A stretch of 6,903 nt of DNA from Methanolinea sp. SDB (GTDB lineage: Archaea > Halobacteriota > Methanomicrobia > Methanomicrobiales > Methanospirillaceae), in contig LKUF01000393.1 in assembly GCA_001412335.1 (NCBI GenBank), positions 1 through 6,903 on the forward strand, given 5' to 3'. Below the pieces are notes generated by a model. That model was not told the origin of the DNA and did no database searches. It was given only the letters and a program-made list of their open reading frames with translations. Below are positions 5,615 to 6,903 of this stretch, piece after piece. The stretch's first letter is position 1; each line of letters begins with the position of its first letter. The position numbers and the translations under genes are program-made.

Positions 5615-6384
5615 AGGTATTCGATCACCTTTTGGTGCAGTATGCCGTTCGTGGCAACCATGCACCGCCCGATGGTGACCTCGTCAGGGAACCAGATATC
5701 GTTTCCGTCGAGATCGCTCACTCGTCCTCCCGCCTCCGTACATACCAGCATTCCTGCCGCTGCATCCGTAACCCTCAATGTACCCCGCAGATCAATAAAT
5801 CCATCTATTCTCCCTGCACCGATATAGGACAATTCGAGAGCAGACGCGCCAAGGAGCCTCCAGCGGCGGATGTTTTCACCGAGGTGCATGACACGGCCGG
5901 GATCGAATTTCCTTCCATATACGGAGAGTGCACTTCTGTGAAGATTCCCGATATCCGAGACCTGGATCGCCTTTCCGTCGAGGAATGCAGACTTTCCATG
6001 GATTGCAGTAAACGTCTCGCCGTTTGCGAGGTTCCGCACAAAGGCCTTCCTGACAAACCCGTCTTCTGCGTAGGCCACCGAGAGCGCATAGAACGGAATT
6101 CCGACAATCGCATTGAATGTGCCGTCGATAGGGTCCAGAAATATCGTCCCCTGATCCCCCGCGATATCCACCCGTCCCGCCTCCTCCGAGATCAGGGTGC
6201 GGCAGAGGGGATTTGTGGAGAGATATTCAAGTATGCAGTCCTCGGCTATCCTGTCGATGAGCTTGGTCGGGGTCCGGTCAGCCCCGATCCCGACCAGCTC
6301 CCCGGCTCTTTTTGTCCCCACAAGGTCTTTTGTGGCATCATGCACCATGCCGGCCATATCTTCGCATGCTTTCAGAAATTCCAT
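5608..6384 (-). CDS. Inositol monophosphatase / fructose-1,6-bisphosphatase family phosphatase (candidate NADP phosphatase)
   Basis: This 258-residue protein belongs to the Mg-dependent, Li-sensitive sugar phosphatase superfamily. It shows GADRTPTKLID (34-44), ISEE (E67/E68), the metal-binding DPIDGT (84-89), GASALELSYIGAGRIDGFID (179-198) and VTDAAAG (D207). The usual Trp of the WDxAAG motif is replaced by Thr, while the metal-binding Asp is kept. Archaeal members dephosphorylate inositol 1-phosphate, fructose 1,6-bisphosphate and sometimes NADP, so substrate cannot be fixed from motifs alone. Pairing with NAD kinase in the order of the MJ0917 fusion makes NADP phosphatase activity a serious possibility (inference). 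I prefer ATG 6384, which has GGGTG about 11 bases upstream, to the in-frame GTG at 6396. The gene is first in its operon and divergent from IF-5A. Confidence 0.9.
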   Translation of the reverse strand: MEFLKACEDMAGMVHDATKDLVGTKRAGELVGIGADRTPTKLIDRIAEDCILEYLSTNPLCRTLISEEAGRVDIAGDQGTIFLDPIDGTFNAIVGIPFYALSVAYAEDGFVRKAFVRNLANGETFTAIHGKSAFLDGKAIQVSDIGNLHRSALSVYGRKFDPGRVMHLGENIRRWRLLGASALELSYIGAGRIDGFIDLRGTLRVTDAAAGMLVCTEAGGRVSDLDGNDIWFPDEVTIGRCMVATNGILHQKVIEYLR

Positions 6385-6475
6385 GATATCGTGCACACCC
6401 GGGTTGTCAGTGGGTATGTATTAAAGCCTGTAAAGATAAATTGGTAGTGCGTTTCGCAACAAGAGTGTGAATCTG
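6385..6475. promoter_or_regulatory. Divergent promoter region between the phosphatase/nadK operon and IF-5A
   Basis: This 91-base gap must hold both promoters and has a distinct AT-rich core (6417-6442). For IF-5A on the plus strand, AAAGATAAATT (6432-6442) or TGTATTAAAG (6417-6426) are TATA candidates, predicting starts near 6463 or 6448. GAGTGTGA (6464-6471) before ATG 6476 is a partial ribosome binding site. For the minus-strand operon, CTTTAATACA (6426-6417) or AATTTATC (6443-6436) are the corresponding candidates. I cannot choose between them. Confidence 0.45.
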
Positions 6476-6859
6476 ATGAAGGAGCAGACTGAAATTGGAA
6501 AACTGCGCGAGGGCCGCTACGTGATCATCGAGGATGAGCCCTGCAAGATACTCGGAATCTCGATCTCAAAACCCGGCAAGCACGGTGCTGCCAAGGCCAG
6601 GATAGATGTTGCCGGCATTTTTGACGGTGTCAAGAGATCGATCGTGCAGCCTGTCTCGGCACGGGCATACATACCCATTGTAGAGCGGAAAACCGGCCAG
6701 GTGATCACCGTCAGTGGGACGACCGTGACGCTCATGGATATGAAGGACTTTACCAATTTCGATATAGACGTTCCAGAGGACAGGGTCTCCGAGATGGAGA
6801 TCGGAAGCGAGATCCCCTATATCGAATCAATGGGAAAGAGAAAGCTCGATATCAATTAA
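6476..6859 (+). CDS. eif5a: Translation initiation factor IF-5A (archaeal, hypusine-containing)
   Basis: This 127-residue protein is the archaeal homologue of eIF5A and bacterial EF-P. It binds the ribosome and relieves stalling at difficult peptide sequences. The N-terminal SH3-like domain (about 1-68) carries the SKPGKHGAAK loop, in which K35 of GKHG is the lysine expected to be converted to (deoxy)hypusine by deoxyhypusine synthase. The remainder is the OB-fold domain, ending at KLDIN. Length and motifs are normal for archaea. An in-frame GTG at 6467 would add three residues; ATG 6476, giving MKEQTEIGKL, fits the family start better. The gene is transcribed divergently from the phosphatase/nadK operon and is followed by oligo-T tracts, so it may be monocistronic. 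The modification enzyme and any polyamine gene are not in the window. Confidence 0.96.
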   Translation: MKEQTEIGKLREGRYVIIEDEPCKILGISISKPGKHGAAKARIDVAGIFDGVKRSIVQPVSARAYIPIVERKTGQVITVSGTTVTLMDMKDFTNFDIDVPEDRVSEMEIGSEIPYIESMGKRKLDIN

Positions 6860-6874
6860 GATAACCCATATACC

Positions 6875-6903
6875 TTTTTTGGCGTTATTCGGCCGGCCTT
6901 TTT
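6875..6903 (+). terminator. Tandem oligo-T terminator after IF-5A
   Basis: A T6 run (6875-6880) begins 15 bases after the IF-5A stop codon. A second T run (6899-6903, reaching the window edge) directly follows the 8-base palindrome GGCCGGCC (6891-6898). Oligo-T is the main archaeal termination signal, and two in tandem suggest efficient stopping. The second may be longer than the window shows. Confidence 0.6.

Noticed and set aside
4772..5827. Plus-strand open frame of 351 codons opposite nadK and the phosphatase gene
   Set aside because: It lies antisense to two genes with complete diagnostic motifs, has no recognisable domain, and its length is explained by GC-rich codon bias.
6384..6396. 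GTG at 6394-6396 as the phosphatase start
   Set aside because: The ATG at 6384 has better ribosome binding site spacing and agrees with the usual family N-terminus; GTG cannot be fully excluded.
5632..6447. Plus-strand 271-codon open frame opposite the phosphatase gene
   Set aside because: Antisense shadow that runs across the divergent promoter region; no domain or ribosome binding site supports it.

Overview
The window looks like chromosomal DNA of a methanogenic euryarchaeon, most likely of the order Methanomicrobiales. The evidence is an archaeal IF-5A with its hypusine motif, a THUMP-type archaeal tRNA G10 methyltransferase, a DUF169 protein, ribosome binding sites of the GGAGGTGA type, TATA/BRE-like promoters, oligo-T terminators and GC-rich genes with short AT-rich gaps. 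The order is inferred from protein resemblance only and was not tested by a search.

Layout from left to right. Bases 1-180 hold no supportable gene. A minus-strand pair (2069 down to 181) encodes a DJ-1/PfpI-family protein followed, with a 4-base ATGA overlap, by a flavoprotein disulfide reductase that carries the redox CxxxxC and the His-Glu dyad. A short divergent promoter region (about 2070-2172) separates it from a plus-strand pair: a tRNA guanine-10 N2-methyltransferase and a PP2C-type protein phosphatase. That pair converges at about 3944-3992 on a minus-strand DUF169 gene of unknown function, whose stop codon lies inside a hairpin with a T-run. Next comes a minus-strand pair, an inositol-monophosphatase/FBPase-family phosphatase followed by NAD kinase, with the phosphatase stop codon embedded in the kinase's ribosome binding site. 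A second divergent promoter region (6385-6475) leads to plus-strand translation factor IF-5A, followed by oligo-T terminators at the right edge.

Functionally these are conserved housekeeping and redox genes, not a mobile or defence island. The most informative relationship is the phosphatase-NAD kinase pair. In Methanocaldococcus jannaschii the same two domains, in the same order, form one protein (MJ0917, NADP phosphatase/NAD kinase), so this operon may set the NAD/NADP balance. The disulfide reductase lacks the acidic residue typical of NAD-dependent relatives and has Gln-Arg there instead, which suggests NADPH use and a possible metabolic link to the NAD kinase. I saw no tRNA or rRNA gene, CRISPR array, insertion sequence or integrase. 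I do not think the window contains a clearly new multi-gene system; the findings are modest leads.
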